Assembly: GCA_947462335.1 (NCBI GenBank)
Contig: OX381708.1
Span: forward strand, 4,154,001-4,218,000
Reading direction: 5' to 3'
Length of the DNA stretch: 64,000 bases
Origin: Harmothoe impar
Lineage: Eukaryota; Annelida; Polychaeta; Phyllodocida; Polynoidae
Shown: in pieces, positions 21,799 to 34,109 of the stretch
Layout of the letters: the number at the start of each line of letters is the position of its first letter
Numbering within the stretch: position 1 is the stretch's first letter
Position numbers and translations under genes: made by a program
The notes under the pieces: generated by a model
The model's input: the letters and a program-made list of their open reading frames with translations, nothing else
What the model was told of the DNA's origin: nothing
Database searches by the model: none

Positions 21799-22575
21799 CT
21801 AGGATAGCTTCTTCACATAGTTTGTCTCAATAGAGTAGGACTTGTGAGGTCCTGTGACCGTCCAGCAGATAGAGAACCCAGCCTGGTCCTGTATAGAGAA
21901 CTCTCCCTCGTACACGTCAGGGTCACAGTAATGGGTGCACTGAGAGCGCACTGCGCCCAGCTCCCCCTGGCCACCCTCGTCTACGTCCGGGAACCTCAGG
22001 TCATGGAAGTGCTGCCCGGGGCTGAAGCAGCAGCTGAGGGGGCTGCCCGGCACTGTGTACGGATCCAGCACCGCTGCTGACCGGTCCTTAGCGCTGCAGT
22101 GGTACACGCTGATCTCCGCAGCCAGCCACTGGTCAGCGCCTGCCCCTGGGAAGCAGTAGAGGTACTGGCGGTTAACGAGTGTTGCGGGGCTCAGGTCTGA
22201 CTCGTGGTTGTTCAACATGCCCTGTTCTCGGTACAACAAAGATGGCTGCTTCACCTGCTGCTGTTGTTGCCTGCTGGGCGACTCCCTCACTGATGCACTG
22301 CCCTCTTCTGATGTCTGCCCCTTACACACCCCTGCCGGACTGGTCCATTCAGCCTCACCACCCTCCTCTGACGCCTGCCTCTTACGCACCCCTGCCGGAC
22401 TGGTCCAATCAGGCTCGGGGGTGTCAGGAGTGCAGACCCAGGGGGTGAAGGAGGCCTGCCCGCTGCTGATGGAGGCCAGGAGGCGGTGTGGGGGCTGCAG
22501 CGTGCACACCTGTCGCTTGAACGTCCACAGGCCGTGGAAGTACGCCCACAGCCTGCCCCCCGCCATGTTCTCCAT
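21799..22575 (-). CDS. DUF6314-like protein, copy 3 (258 aa, 2 repeats)
   Basis: Identical to copies 1 and 2; the repeats are encoded at 22303-22411. Confidence 0.78.
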   Translation of the reverse strand: MENMAGGRLWAYFHGLWTFKRQVCTLQPPHRLLASISSGQASFTPWVCTPDTPEPDWTSPAGVRKRQASEEGGEAEWTSPAGVCKGQTSEEGSASVRESPSRQQQQQVKQPSLLYREQGMLNNHESDLSPATLVNRQYLYCFPGAGADQWLAAEISVYHCSAKDRSAAVLDPYTVPGSPLSCCFSPGQHFHDLRFPDVDEGGQGELGAVRSQCTHYCDPDVYEGEFSIQDQAGFSICWTVTGPHKSYSIETNYVKKLS

Positions 22576-23236
22576 GCTGAAAGGTACAAAGCAATGTATA
22601 TGTTTGTGTGGTTTGTTTTAGCAATATTTGACATTTTAAGGGAGTGTTCAGGCAAGCCAAAACAAAGTGAAAGTTTTCATAATGTTTAGCTGTACACACC
22701 TAAACAAATTTAGGGCATTGGGTATGGCAAAATTGCCAACTTGGGTCAACTCATGACTAAAATTCTTTGCTTTGCTTTTTGGCTGTAGTTTAATCATCAT
22801 TGAGATAGGTAAATTCAATTGATACATTAATACAAATAAGGGTATAACACATTCAAACATTATATGCAGCCCTTAAGGGTTAATAACATTCGGTATAGTT
22901 GTTGCCTTCATTGTCTGTCTCCCTAATTTTGTCACATTACTGACTGGGGGTAGATGTTTGACAATGTATCTATAGACGTGAAAGTAATCATGGTAGTGGC
23001 TACTCTGTCATGTGGATACCCATGATATTAGTGCTGCCCCCTCCCCTGGACCGTGCCAGCCCCACAAAGGGTGTGAGTATTTCTTGACAACAAGGGGGGC
23101 CCATGTATCCTAACAACAGGGTGTAGTGCATTAGTTAATGCACTATGCAGCCCTTGAGAGGTTAAAGCAGCACTATCAACTACACTACATGTGGTTGTGT
23201 AAGGCGTTGACTACCTGCTTAATGTACATTCACCAC

Positions 23237-23459
23237 CACCGTAAAACCCCGCCTTTAAGACAGATTTATTTTGGGATTTATTTTTCCTCCAAGACGGATT
23301 TTTATCTCAAAATATGGGGTCGTCTTAAAGGAGGGGTTTCATTATATAGTATTAAAGAGAGAACCATTTTAAAGTCTTTTTTCTACAAGACGGATTTTCA
23401 TCTCAAAGTAGGGGGTCGTCTTAAAGGCGGGGTCGTCTTAAAGGAGGGGTTTTACGGTA
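23237..23459. mobile_element. MITE-like element in U3
   Basis: Same insertion as in U1 and U2. Confidence 0.82.
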
Positions 23460-23761
23460 GTTAGAAACAGAAGAGATTTTGTTACCACTGTACAATGAAC
23501 ACCATTACCAAGCTTGCTGTTCATTTTGTCTTTACTTTATGATACTATGCTGGATGAACAATATAAAGCCATGTTCTGCTCCGGGTGAGATTGTGGTGCC
23601 ATCTAGAGGGATAGAGCTCAGAAAGAGCAGTGAGACTGTGGTGGGGGATATGCTTGCATTGGTGCAGCACGCTGTGCTTAAAGGGTTAACTTGTTGTTAA
23701 ATGACCACTCCCTGAAGTTATCAAATTGGATAAAATAAAAATAAAAACATGTTTCTTACAG

Positions 23762-24212
23762 AACTGTCATTTGCTCAGCTGTTTACCAAGGGATTTTCAA
23801 AATTCATAGTTCCCTGAAAAGAGGAGATACAGGGCAACAATGGCAGATGCAGCCACATTATCTAAAGGCGATAACAAGGCCGGGGAGGCGCAAATACCTG
23901 GCAAGAGGAGATTCAGGGCTACAAGTGCATTTGCAGCCACAGCGCCTAGAGGTGATGATAGGGCCGGGGCAAGCATAGAAACGCAAATTTTCGGCACTCG
24001 GAAATTGTGAAAAAGTTGTTAAAATCATTTCTAAGAAAAGTCTCATTTCCTCAGCTGTTTACCAACCGATTTTCGAAATTCAAAGTTTCCTGAAAAGAGG
24101 AGATTCAGGACTACAACCCCCAATGCAGCCACAGTCTCCACAGGCCATAGTAAGGCCAGCGCGGACGACGATACGCAAATTTTCGGCACTCGGAAATTGT
24201 GAGAAAAGCTCT
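23762..24212. repeat. ~195-bp tandem repeat block, U3
   Basis: Same as U1, including the shortened middle copy. Confidence 0.85.
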
Positions 24213-24352
24213 AATGTAGGCTAGAGAAGGCATCCATCTATCCTGGCAGATTACAGCAGCCAAAGACAAAGTGCTGTGACTTACTGTTAGCTAGGAGTGG
24301 TGTGTGAAGAGGGGCAAGTGTGTTTTTGGTTGTTTGTTGCTGTGGGAGATGA

Positions 24353-24432
24353 TGAGAAGACTGTGGCCAAGTTTGGTGTGGGGTGAGGGTCATGAGAAGA
24401 CTGTGGCCAAGTTTGGTGTGGGGGGTGAGTGA
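24353..24432. repeat. 40-bp tandem duplication, 2 copies (U3)
   Basis: Same as U1 6751-6830. Confidence 0.9.
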
Positions 24433-24823
24433 GTGCATAATTAGGGAAAGAATCAGTCTGCAGTGAATACCAGATGAGTTCTGAGTGGTCTAAATAGTTT
24501 GGTATTTTTTTTGAAATTGTGTTAGAGATGACAAAGGAGCCAGAATCAATTATCATCATCATGAGTGACCTATATAGGCATGGTTGTTTGTTGTGAAGGA
24601 CTTCTTTGGGGGTCCATTTGGGTTGGGTCAGAAATGAAATGATTCACTTCCAAGATGGCTGACCATGCAGGTTTGTTGACATGATTCTGTGACCAGCATA
24701 CTATTATGTTGGTGGATGGGTGGATATTGCTTAGGAAGGATTTAATAATATGACCTCTGTCTGTTGTTAGTGTGAGAGGTTGCTACTCTTTCTTGATCTT
24801 GATGTAAAAATTACAGTTAAAAC

Positions 24824-25400
24824 ATGTCTTGTTCAAAAAAGGCCTTTGACTTTTCAGACCAAATTTTCCCAAGATCACTGTTATGGATTATGTCATGTTA
24901 CACAAGTTGTGGCCAGGTTCCCCATGACCCCAGTGACAGCTTGATTACTTTTTTGGTTCATAGTATAAAAAGAACTTATCCCAGTGAAGATAGAGTGGAA
25001 AACCCATTTGAAGCTATTTCCTCTACAGGTGTCTTCCAGCCTGAACTCAAGCGCTGGTGTGACGAGCAACTCACTTTGATCCATAACCGTTGTGTGGAGG
25101 GAGGGGGTGGTTGCCTCTTGTGGACGGGGGCAGCAAGCGGCAAGGGTAAAGACAATAGATACGGCGTGAAGGCTGTTACTAAAGTAGAGCTAGGCCTGAA
25201 AAACAAGCCAATGTCGGTCCACAGACTGGTCTACATGTTGAAGCACTACGAACCGAGTTTCCTATCTCTGCCATACCACGTTGTGCGCGGAAAGCAACCA
25301 CCTCACCCTTGAGACCCCGAGTATGAATGCCGAACGGCGGACCTGCAATCTGATGCGTCACTGTTCAAAGGCTCACAACCCATTTTGCCTGTTACCATAA
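24824..25400 (+). pseudogene. His-Cys box endonuclease, broken copy (U3)
   Basis: Same as U2, with the 32-bp loss and frameshift before the catalytic block. Confidence 0.82.
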
Positions 25401-25527
25401 CAGTGCAAATGGTAGTGAATCCAACTCATATATTCTAGATTAAGGTGTTCTTTCGGTGTTCGTGTTTGATATTTACATGTCGATGGGACTTGGGAAAGTA
25501 TAGCCAGAAGGTGAAGTGATTCAAGCT

Positions 25528-25777
25528 GGGCCGCTTCCTTGTCTGAGGCCAGGTAATCCCTGCCGCTAGGCCGCGTCCCCGTCTGACGTCCAGGATAAGC
25601 CTGCCGCTAACGTGCGTCCTTGTCTGACGTTCAGGGAAGCCTGCCGCTAACGTGCGTCCTTGTCTGACGTTCAGGGAAGTCTGCCGCTAAGGTGCGTCCT
25701 TGTTTGACACCCAAGTGAACCCTCCCCCTAGTGTATCCTTGTCTGACGTCCAGGGAAACCCTGCCATTAACGTGCGC
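25528..25777. repeat. ~40-bp promoter-proximal tandem array, 6 copies (U3)
   Basis: Same as U1 7926-8175. Confidence 0.9.
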
Positions 25778-25804
25778 TAAAGGCTATTCCTGTACTTGGA
25801 CCTC

Positions 25805-25812
25805 TATAAAAG
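25805..25812 (+). promoter_or_regulatory. TATA box, probable promoter of ASB copy 4
   Basis: TATAAAAG, at the same cassette position as in U1. Confidence 0.6.
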
Positions 25813-26421
25813 ACGGACACGAGGCCTATACTTGGACTTGAAGTGGATACCCTTATTAAAACCTAATGAAAGCTGACTCCTGGACTTGAACCTGAAGTTG
25901 ATACTCTTAAAAACAACTCACAAAAGGTCAATACTACACTTGAGCCAGCATCAGGACAAGCAGCAGCCTGTAATAATAATCAACTCTTTGAGGCTATAAG
26001 ACAACCTGACGGTTCACCCAGACCTCGTGCTCGGCAAAATCAAAGTGTCGGAAAAGAGCCGTTCACACCTCCATGGGATGTAATATCGGACACGTTTGAT
26101 TTAATTGCGCTGTTGTTTACCACTGGATCGGCGCAGAGCCGTCGAGTGGCTAGCTCCACTCCTTCTATGAGAAAAAATAGAAAAACCAAAAAATTGGCCA
26201 AGCCCTTCGGGACTTTGGCCTATGCAGCAGAGATTTGACTGTTTTCCGGTTTTACTATTCCCGGAGGTCCCCGAAAGTTAATTGACAGACACCAGTGTAG
26301 AGAAACACATTCTTAACCGTAATTTTCGTCAGTGAATGAAATTTAGTTTTGCAGAATGAAAGAATGAGTGCATCTGAAGTTTGTTGTAACCTTTGTGTAT
26401 GTCTATTTGTAGGTGGCCAAG

Positions 26422-27849
26422 ATGTCGGCCTACGACGAGGCCTACCTGGAGGGTGACCTTGAGGCGGAGGAGACGCTGGAGGAGAGCCTGTTTGAGGTCA
26501 TCTTTAGGAACGACCTGGAGGCGGCCACGTTACTGGTGACACAGAGTGACGTGGACGTGAGTCGGCCTAACGGGCGTGGTAAGACCATGCTGGGGCTGGC
26601 CGTGGAACACGAGCACGTGCCCATGGTGCGGATGTTGATGGAGAACGGGGCAGACATCAACCAGCCCAGTTTCTGCAGCAACGACTACAGCTTCCAGACC
26701 CCCGTGGTGACTGCCGCCCGCATCCAGCACGAGGAGCTGCTCACCATGTTCCTCACCCAGAAGTGTGAGCTGGACCGGGGGGCCGGCAAGGACGGCAAGT
26801 CGGCCCTCCAGTGGGCCGCCAGTCACGGTAACCTGGGCATGATGAAGGTGCTGTACGCGGCCGGGGCCGACGTCAACTGGACCGGTCCCTTCTGCAACAC
26901 GGCCCTGCACTACGCCACTATAGCCGACAAGCCCGACATCGTCCAGTGGTTGCTGGAGAAGGGGGCGGAGGTGACGGTGAACGGGGAGGGGCGGTCTGCA
27001 CTGCACATCGCGTGTGTCAAGGGCTACTCTGACATCATGAAGCAGCTGCTGCTGGCACGCTGCGAGGTGGACAGCTACGACTCGTTCGGCTTCAGCCCGT
27101 TCAGCCTGGCCTGTCTGCGCGGCCACCTGGACATGGTGCGGGACCTGATGCAGCACGCCCGGCCCGGCACCAAGTACAACATGGAGGACGCCCTGCACCG
27201 CGCCGCCGAGTGCGGCCATCTCGAGGTGCTCGAGTTCCTCATCCACAAAGGGGCCGACGTCAACTCCGTCAACAGCAGCGGGGAGTCGGCCTTGTCCATC
27301 GCGGCGCGCGGCCAGCCCGTGTCGGTCAAGCTGCTGCTAGAGAACAAGGCGGTGATCAACGTGGTGGACAAACGCGGCTACAGCCCCTTACAACACGCCA
27401 TCCTGCGGGAGCAGATTGACGTGGCCGTGTGCCTCATCAAGCACGGCTCCAACCTGCACACCACCTCCTCCCTCATAGACTCTCCCCTACAGAGCGGCTA
27501 CTCCACCTCCAACCCCCTGCTCATCAAGTGCCTCATCGACGCCGGCGTCACCCTCAGCACAGAGAAGTGGTTCACCGTCTACGCCTGTCAGACCAAGCTG
27601 CGGGAGCTGGACTTTCAGTACAACTCCCTGCGCTACCGCCACACCATCGACGCCCAGCGCGACGTGTGGCAGTGGGTGATGGGTAAGATCGGCAAGCCCC
27701 GCTCCCTGCTCGAGTCCTGCCGCACCGCCGCCCGCACCCAGCTCGTCACCTCCTCGGGCGGCAGGAGCATCCTGGCCAACATAGACCAACTCCCCCTGCC
27801 TACTGCCCTCAAGAAATATCTTGCCCTCGAGGATTATTTCCGGATCTGA
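26422..27849 (+). CDS. ASB-like ankyrin/SOCS-box protein, copy 4
   Basis: Same 478-codon frame. It differs from copies 1-3 at N172D and N259D, with a few silent changes. BC-box and LPLP are intact. Up to ~26925 the DNA is the same as in U1-U3; the first difference is the N172D codon at 26926-26928, so a homogenisation or duplication boundary lies inside this exon. Promoter as in U3 (TATA at 25805). Confidence 0.93.
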   Translation: MSAYDEAYLEGDLEAEETLEESLFEVIFRNDLEAATLLVTQSDVDVSRPNGRGKTMLGLAVEHEHVPMVRMLMENGADINQPSFCSNDYSFQTPVVTAARIQHEELLTMFLTQKCELDRGAGKDGKSALQWAASHGNLGMMKVLYAAGADVNWTGPFCNTALHYATIADKPDIVQWLLEKGAEVTVNGEGRSALHIACVKGYSDIMKQLLLARCEVDSYDSFGFSPFSLACLRGHLDMVRDLMQHARPGTKYNMEDALHRAAECGHLEVLEFLIHKGADVNSVNSSGESALSIAARGQPVSVKLLLENKAVINVVDKRGYSPLQHAILREQIDVAVCLIKHGSNLHTTSSLIDSPLQSGYSTSNPLLIKCLIDAGVTLSTEKWFTVYACQTKLRELDFQYNSLRYRHTIDAQRDVWQWVMGKIGKPRSLLESCRTAARTQLVTSSGGRSILANIDQLPLPTALKKYLALEDYFRI

Positions 27850-29860
27850 GGAATGCATCAGGAAGCACGCTCTGTGGTTGAGACGTTTGGCTAAGACAAA
27901 AAGACGCTGTATGAGGTGAAGTGGATCTCCTTTACCTGAAACAGCTCTTATTAGTTTTGGTCTGAAGTTTGTTGGTTTGGAAAATGACAGAATGTGTTGT
28001 TGTACGATTGATGAAGCCTGTAAAATGTTTGAATACTGCCTTTGTGATGTGTAAGAGGTAGGTATAATGTTAGCACTTCATGAGCACCATGCCATCCTGA
28101 AGAGTTAGATAGATTTCAGTAGCAGGGCATTACATTTAACATGTTTAACATTTTTAGAACTAAAATATGTTCATATATAAACAACTCAGGACGTATTTCT
28201 ATCCAATGTACGTTCATACAATGTAGTCACACAATGTAAGCCAAAAGTATTTGATCTGGTCATCAATTTTGCCAGATGACTAAGCTATAGTAAACACGTC
28301 TGTCCATTTGTATCTTATTTTCACCACAACATCATTATTACAGTGGCAAACCGTGTATGCTTAAACTTGTGATAACGTGCCGCAGGTCAGATATTACAGA
28401 ATACTTTGTGCATGTCATCTAATTCACCATGACTTCATTCAACAGGCTGCACACATAGGGACTTACAAATACCAGAAATGACCCGGGTACCTTTTCTTGT
28501 CAGTGCCATGGGAAGTTACCAGAGACTTATTGCCATATATCCAGGTGCACTTCAGATTCCTAGTGGGAATCTGCAATTTGATGCTTGTATGAAATCTCAA
28601 AAAAGGGACATGTAAATCACAGGATGACGATGACCCCTGGCCATACCACACAACTGTCATGTCCGCTCATGTCAATATGTGCTTTCCTGTGATATGTCAA
28701 ATCTGAAAGATGTGATTCATGTCGCTTTGCTTTACATCTAACGAGAGTATAGAAATATAACCAATTCATAGCGTCTGGAATACTGCAAAAGTGGACAAAT
28801 CAGTCAGAAAAAGAATCATCATGCTATAATATGGAACATTTACTGCATTAAGTTTATGGAAGATGGCTATGTTATTTGTATGTACACTGGTGAGGTAATC
28901 ATGAGGTACGCTTGTTCAGGAAGGCATGACAAGCCTTGGGGTGGAGAGTTCTGTAAAGACTATTCAATATGCGTATTATCAAAGGGTGCTCATAAAAGAA
29001 CAGTATTCATTGAATGTTCAACTTTCTTTAGATGTAAGGTTTTCAAGATTTAATATGTCTGGATGTTCCTTTGTTCATATTTGAGCAGCTAGACAGAAAG
29101 GATGAGCCATGCCAACATCTTTATAATTTGACTTTAGAAAAAGTAAACAGCCATCCAGTGGAGATCCTTTCTGCCTGCCGGATGCACATATTCAGCTTGC
29201 TGAATTATGATAAGGTGTAAGGTGGGTAAAGATGTCTTATGTTTTCTGGGATATGTGGATGGTGAGAGACTAGGATATTGAGTTTTATTTATAAATACCT
29301 GTATTATAGTGTATATATCATGTGAGTAGTCTACCAGTAAGGTATAGGATGCACTAAGTCTTTAGAAGCTGATGACAGTTGATCTTACTCTTTAAGACAC
29401 AAACTAACTTGCTAGTACTGTGTTGATGGATCATACTGGCCCTTCGGCTGTAGCGCCGCAATAACACATGAATCAGAGCACACCAGGATACACAATGTGT
29501 GTCACAAAATAAAATGAAGACCTCATTCATGATTTAACAGTGATAAAAACAAAACGAGTAAGTAAAATACATTTTTTACATGTACCATGAAAAGATCAAT
29601 TGAATTATAAAATATATATATTTCTAAAAAGAAAGTGACACGAGAAAACTATGGAACCACCCTTTATTGTTTGATTCAGACTAAGGTTTAATGTACATAT
29701 ACCATTAGCTAGAGACAGCAGAGATTTTGTTACCACTGTACAATAAACATCATTACCAGGCTTGCTGTTGCTTTTGTCTGTAAATAATTCTATTAAAAAT
29801 AGCATTGAGGAAGAAGATCATCCCATGGCACAGAATACACAAACAGTATTACTTTGTTAC
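27850..29860. other. U4 spacer downstream of ASB
   Basis: Diverged version of U1 1447-3410. It contains a 65-codon open stretch (28856-29053), the counterpart of the first part of the U5 frame at 42595, ending early at a TAA. No convincing gene. Confidence 0.55.
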
Positions 29861-30106
29861 CAGCAGCTCCGCTGCCGGAGATATTGGCGCGGGAAAATTG
29901 TGCGGCAGCGTTCGTCTGCCCTACATTAGTGCATGGCGGGAATGCCTTAGCATATCGCAAACAGTATGGGGATTGTCGTGAAAAATCACTCTCCTAGCAG
30001 ATGTTTGGTCTCTTGTTTTCTATAGTTGAACGCAGAGAGTAGGATGGAGAGTGAACAGATGAAATGCATTCTTGGGTACGCTCCCGATTTTCCTCTTGTT
30101 GTTCAA
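29861..30106. other. ~246-bp insert unique to U4
   Basis: Interrupts a segment that is continuous in U1, U5, U6 and U7 (acttTGATACaaatg in those units). It starts with a small GC-rich hairpin (cagcagctccgctgc). No clear inverted repeats or target duplication; origin not recognised. Confidence 0.6.
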
Positions 30107-30480
30107 CAAATGCTATACGTAGATATAAAAGATGACGACACAGTACACTTCTAGGTAAGTTTCTGCTCCAAATGAAAGATTTGATCTATCCATGGTTATT
30201 ATTTCTATAAAGATTTCAGAAATGGTTCTAATACCAAAACAAAAAGATTTTTGATAATTGCCAGTGTGGCGTACCCACACTCTGTGTTTCTCTCTCTGCA
30301 GCACACTTTTCTGCTACCAATTCAAAGCACAACAGATCCTACAGAGAAATAGTTAAATGACCTTTATAGTAATTTCACAGCTAAATGTGACCTCATGTTT
30401 GTTTAGATAGTTTAACGTCCGGTTGACCCATACCAAGGAAACATTCTCAAGTCTCAAAGTTTATTGACTCAGGATTCAGC

Positions 30481-30550
30481 TGGTTGGGACTTGAGTTGGG
30501 TCGAGACTTGGGTTGGGACTCGAGTTGGGACTATGGTTGGGACTTCAGAC
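30481..30550. repeat. GTTGGGACT-type minisatellite
   Basis: Imperfect short repeats of gttgggact(t/c)gagttggg within the U4 island. Confidence 0.75.
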
Positions 30551-31955
30551 ACTGTGCCAATCAGTCTCTCTTGCCCCATGAACCCTGAGTTGCCCTGTGA
30601 TGTTAGTCAGTCTTCCTCTTTGATGTAAAGGAAGGCCACAGGTGATTGCATCCAGAATGATCGAATCTATGAGCTGAGCTGAAGACAGAAATCCCACTCC
30701 TATACATTCACCATTTTGATATTACTGCTCATGATTATTACTAGCGAATGGAATTCCAGAAAAGGGGGTCACCATACACCCATATCCTGTTGTGGCGGGG
30801 TGATGCACCTTAGTATGGTGAAGGAAAGGCAAACAAGGAACTGATAGAATACATAGACAATATGCAGAAAGGGAGGGCATCTGATATGTAATTCCGGATA
30901 TTCATTACATACTTTGAAAATTGTGTTAACACTAGACATACCATATTCGATGTAATAAGCGTAAAGTGCATTTAAAAAATCTATTTTAAACTTTAAAAAA
31001 ACAAAAACTAAATTTAATTCTATTATGCACACACCCCCACACCCATTTTCCCTGATTCTTTTGCTGCTGCAGTTCTGTAATCGACCTAATAAACACACAA
31101 TACACTGTAATACAGTATTCTTTTACACATTTATAGCAGTAATTGGGTCATTTGGGCTAAAAACCTAACACATTTTGGAAGTTTTACAGTCTAAAGTTGT
31201 ACCAGAACAGCCATAAAAGGGGGGTTTGCACTTATTAGGGCATGCGCGGTTATAAATTAGGTCGAATACAGTATATATGGTTATGACCATATATAAATTC
31301 CTTCCATTAATTGGTGTTGCTATGGCTGTGGAATGTAATTTGAACAAAAAAAATATTTTTTAGCTTTTTTCATTAGAATGGCATTATGGGATGGACAGAT
31401 ATAATTCTCAGTATATATGATTTAAATTGATTTTTTGGTGTGCTTACAGAGGGTGTTTTTACTTCTTTCATTGATATTTCAATTCGTTAAGTCTACATAG
31501 CCGTTTAGAGTGTTATAGTTAACAAAAAATGAGATATTTAAGAGAAAATTGAGAAAATCACCATTTTTTGGTAACCATGCAACTTTGAACAGCTTGCTAG
31601 AGCTTAATAATTGAAATAAAAGAGGGAAAGAAACCTCTGTATTAAAGCACATCAAAACCCCATTTAAATTGAGTAAATTGAAAGTTACTCTATATTATAA
31701 AATCATGTCATTCTAATGCAAAGAAGCAAAAAAAAAAAGTTCACATTCTACAATAATAGCAATACATTGTACCAAACATTAGAAGAAACTCAATGAAGGC
31801 ATTTTCTGTGGCCATAACCATATTGCACAAACTCCAGAGTTATGCAGTTTTGGCTATATCAGGCACTTTCCAGCCTTATACCCCTACAGAATAACCTTTG
31901 CATCAATTTTTTCAAATTTTGGTATATGTGAGAAAATATCCTAAACTTTTGGGAA

Positions 31956-31987
31956 TTTTTTTTCTTTTTTTCTTTTTTTTCTTTTTG
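31956..31987. repeat. T-rich low-complexity tract
   Basis: Runs of T broken by single C bases. It may be the tail of a degraded retroelement, but no element body is recognised next to it. Confidence 0.8.
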
Positions 31988-32677
31988 TGAATTGGCCAAA
32001 ATCTTTTCATTTTCTGGCTGTCCAAAAAGCTAAAAATGACACACTTTACATGTCTCCCATGTCTACTGAGGCAACATCAACCCATCTCAAATATCATTTT
32101 CTATTAGGCCTATGGTATAGTCAATAGATTAAGAGGTTTTCACTTGATATGTACCGTATTCTTTTCTCCACAGCCATGTATTTGTGTATTGTCAGCAAAA
32201 TGTTCAAAAGTCCTTTCATTTTGATACCCCTATATAGTAAATAAAGAAGATCCACAAAGTATGCCTTGTACCCAGGATTGTGAGGTTACTATTGTATCTT
32301 TTGCCAGAAGAAAAAAAGAAGAAATACAATATTCTAGCCTCCAGGAGCATATGTGTATTGCGATGGATTAATTTGGTCCTGGAGTCACTCACCTTGCTGA
32401 TAATAGTAAAACCCACACAAAAAACTGAATATCCAATATATTTTAAAGATTGAGCGTGTGAGTGGCCTCACAGATGACTCAGGGTAAGCTGGGTGTGTGA
32501 ATGAGTAATGGATGTTTAACACCATTTTGACAAACCTGGGTCTGTAGCTTATCATGTACAGTTAGATATAGTACTCCCTTATACTCATTTATTGGTCAAT
32601 TCTGGCATCAGAAATGAATTCCTTGTTTAAAGGTACCCTCAAGTCATGTGTCATACATGTATGTTATTCCATTTCAG

Positions 32678-32799
32678 GCCAGCAGGTGGGTGTGGGTGAG
32701 CAGGTGTGCGTGGGAGAGCAGGTGGGTGTGGGTGTGCAGGTGGGTGTGGGTGACAGTCGCCGGCTGCGGGCATGTACCGCCTTCTGTCCCTGTCAAAAA
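32678..32799 (+). other. Possible internal exon with VG-rich repeat
   Basis: A 122-bp stretch bounded by a good acceptor (ttccatttcag, ending 32677) and a GTGAGT donor at 32800. One frame reads QQVGVGEQVCVGEQVGVG and then a cysteine-containing end (CTAFCPCQK). The repeat is a GGTGGGTGTGGGT-type minisatellite, so the coding look may be an artefact of low complexity. No family recognised. Confidence 0.25.
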
Positions 32800-32860
32800 G
32801 TGAGTTAAAAAATACCAACTGTTACGTACATAGCACAGCAATAGGTGACGACACAGAGCC

Positions 32861-33049
32861 ATGACAGAGCCCCCTTGTGGAGTGCAGGTATACCTACCCT
32901 CTGTCCAACCAACACACCCCCTTGTGAATAGCAGCGGTACCACAGGTGGAAATACGAGAAGTCGCAGTGGCGCCACCCTCTGCATCACGGTTGCAATAGG
33001 AACTATAATATTTGTCTTGTGTTGCTCTGTTCTGGTGTCTCTAATTTAA
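32861..33049 (+). CDS. Possible small ORF with C-terminal membrane segment (62 aa)
   Basis: The frame ends in a ~20-residue hydrophobic stretch (ITVAIGTIIFVLCCSVLVSL) after a polar SSGTTGGNTRSRSG linker, the layout of a membrane anchor or last exon of a membrane protein. It lies 60 bp after the possible exon at 32678-32799. No start signal or homology is visible; it may be chance. Confidence 0.25.
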   Translation: MTEPPCGVQVYLPSVQPTHPLVNSSGTTGGNTRSRSGATLCITVAIGTIIFVLCCSVLVSLI

Positions 33050-33539
33050 ATTTAATTTAAAGCACTTAGATGGTTCTTTATTGTGTGTTGGAGGGTATTT
33101 CCAGTGTACAAGATGGCCTTTTGGCATGTGAAGAGAGAAATATGGGGCACTTTGGCAAAATATGTCATTTCTATCTTTGCTTTAACACTGAAGCCTATGT
33201 GGCTTTCATTTAGAGGGTAGCAATTTAAGAATAGTTAAGAGTTTATGCGAAAAAGAGAAATCAGTACGTGGAGATCGCAGGTCAATATCATGCAGAATAA
33301 AAGACATTTCACATTTCTTTTCGAAGGAAACATTTGTCCCCCGACCATGCCAATCTATCTTTTTTGTCATCTGAAGTCTATCTATAACACAGGCTGAATG
33401 ATAGACATTCTGCTATGTAACAAAAACGTCTTAAAACATGGTTCAGTCGTTTAGTATTACTCAGTTTACCCTGAGTCAATTATCTTTAGTGCCCCTGCTT
33501 TCTACCCACCCCCTCTAACACTCTAAACCAGAAATCTGA

Positions 33540-33835
33540 TGACTCTGGGACCAAAATAAGGTAAAATATTTTTAGTCAAAATAAGGTAAAATATTTTTAG
33601 GCCAGTACTGTTCAACGAGGGATCCTAACGGTCCAAATTTGCAAAATACATACCATCAGGACATTGTAGAGTGATTTTGAAAAATTAATTGAACCATTTT
33701 GAGTGAACTAGGGTAAAGTTGAGAGTATGTGGTTGAAATTTATGGTATACCTTAAGATATATGTTGTAAACAAAATTATTAGTTGCTGTGATTTATTTTA
33801 AGACACATAATCACCTTATTTTGGTCCTGGAGTCA
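33540..33835. repeat. Inverted-repeat element, ~296 bp
   Basis: The ends are inverted copies of tgactcygggaccaaaataa with about two mismatches (33540-33562 and 33813-33835). A further copy of the right end lies at 32372-32388. No clear target duplication. Confidence 0.5.
33552..33600. repeat. 25-bp direct repeat, 2 copies
   Basis: caaaataaggtaaaatattt... repeated once at a 25-bp spacing, within the left end of the inverted-repeat element. Confidence 0.85.
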
Positions 33836-34109
33836 CCCGAAAACAGAAGATTGAGTTCGTGAGGTGATAAAAACTAAGCCGCTAGGATTAGAGATGCATC
33901 AAAAAGTGTTCCAAGGAGCCAACCTTTCAATATAACAATGTTATTTAAAAATATTAAGACATTTCTGATTTGTGCTTTCTCAGCCCCCAACCTGCATAAC
34001 TCGGGAGTTTGGGGCATTTAACTTGTTTAGTTTTAATACATTTCTATTGAAATATACATCATCAACTGTTCTGTTGGATCTACCTTAAGAACACCTGCAT
34101 TATAGTTAA

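Larger units (their letters stand above)
22576..24823. other. U3 spacer upstream of endonuclease
   Basis: Same layout as U1 4974-7221; no gene seen. Confidence 0.6.
17612..26412. repeat. Tandem cassette unit U3 (8,801 bp)
   Basis: Same content and length as U1 and U2. Confidence 0.97.
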
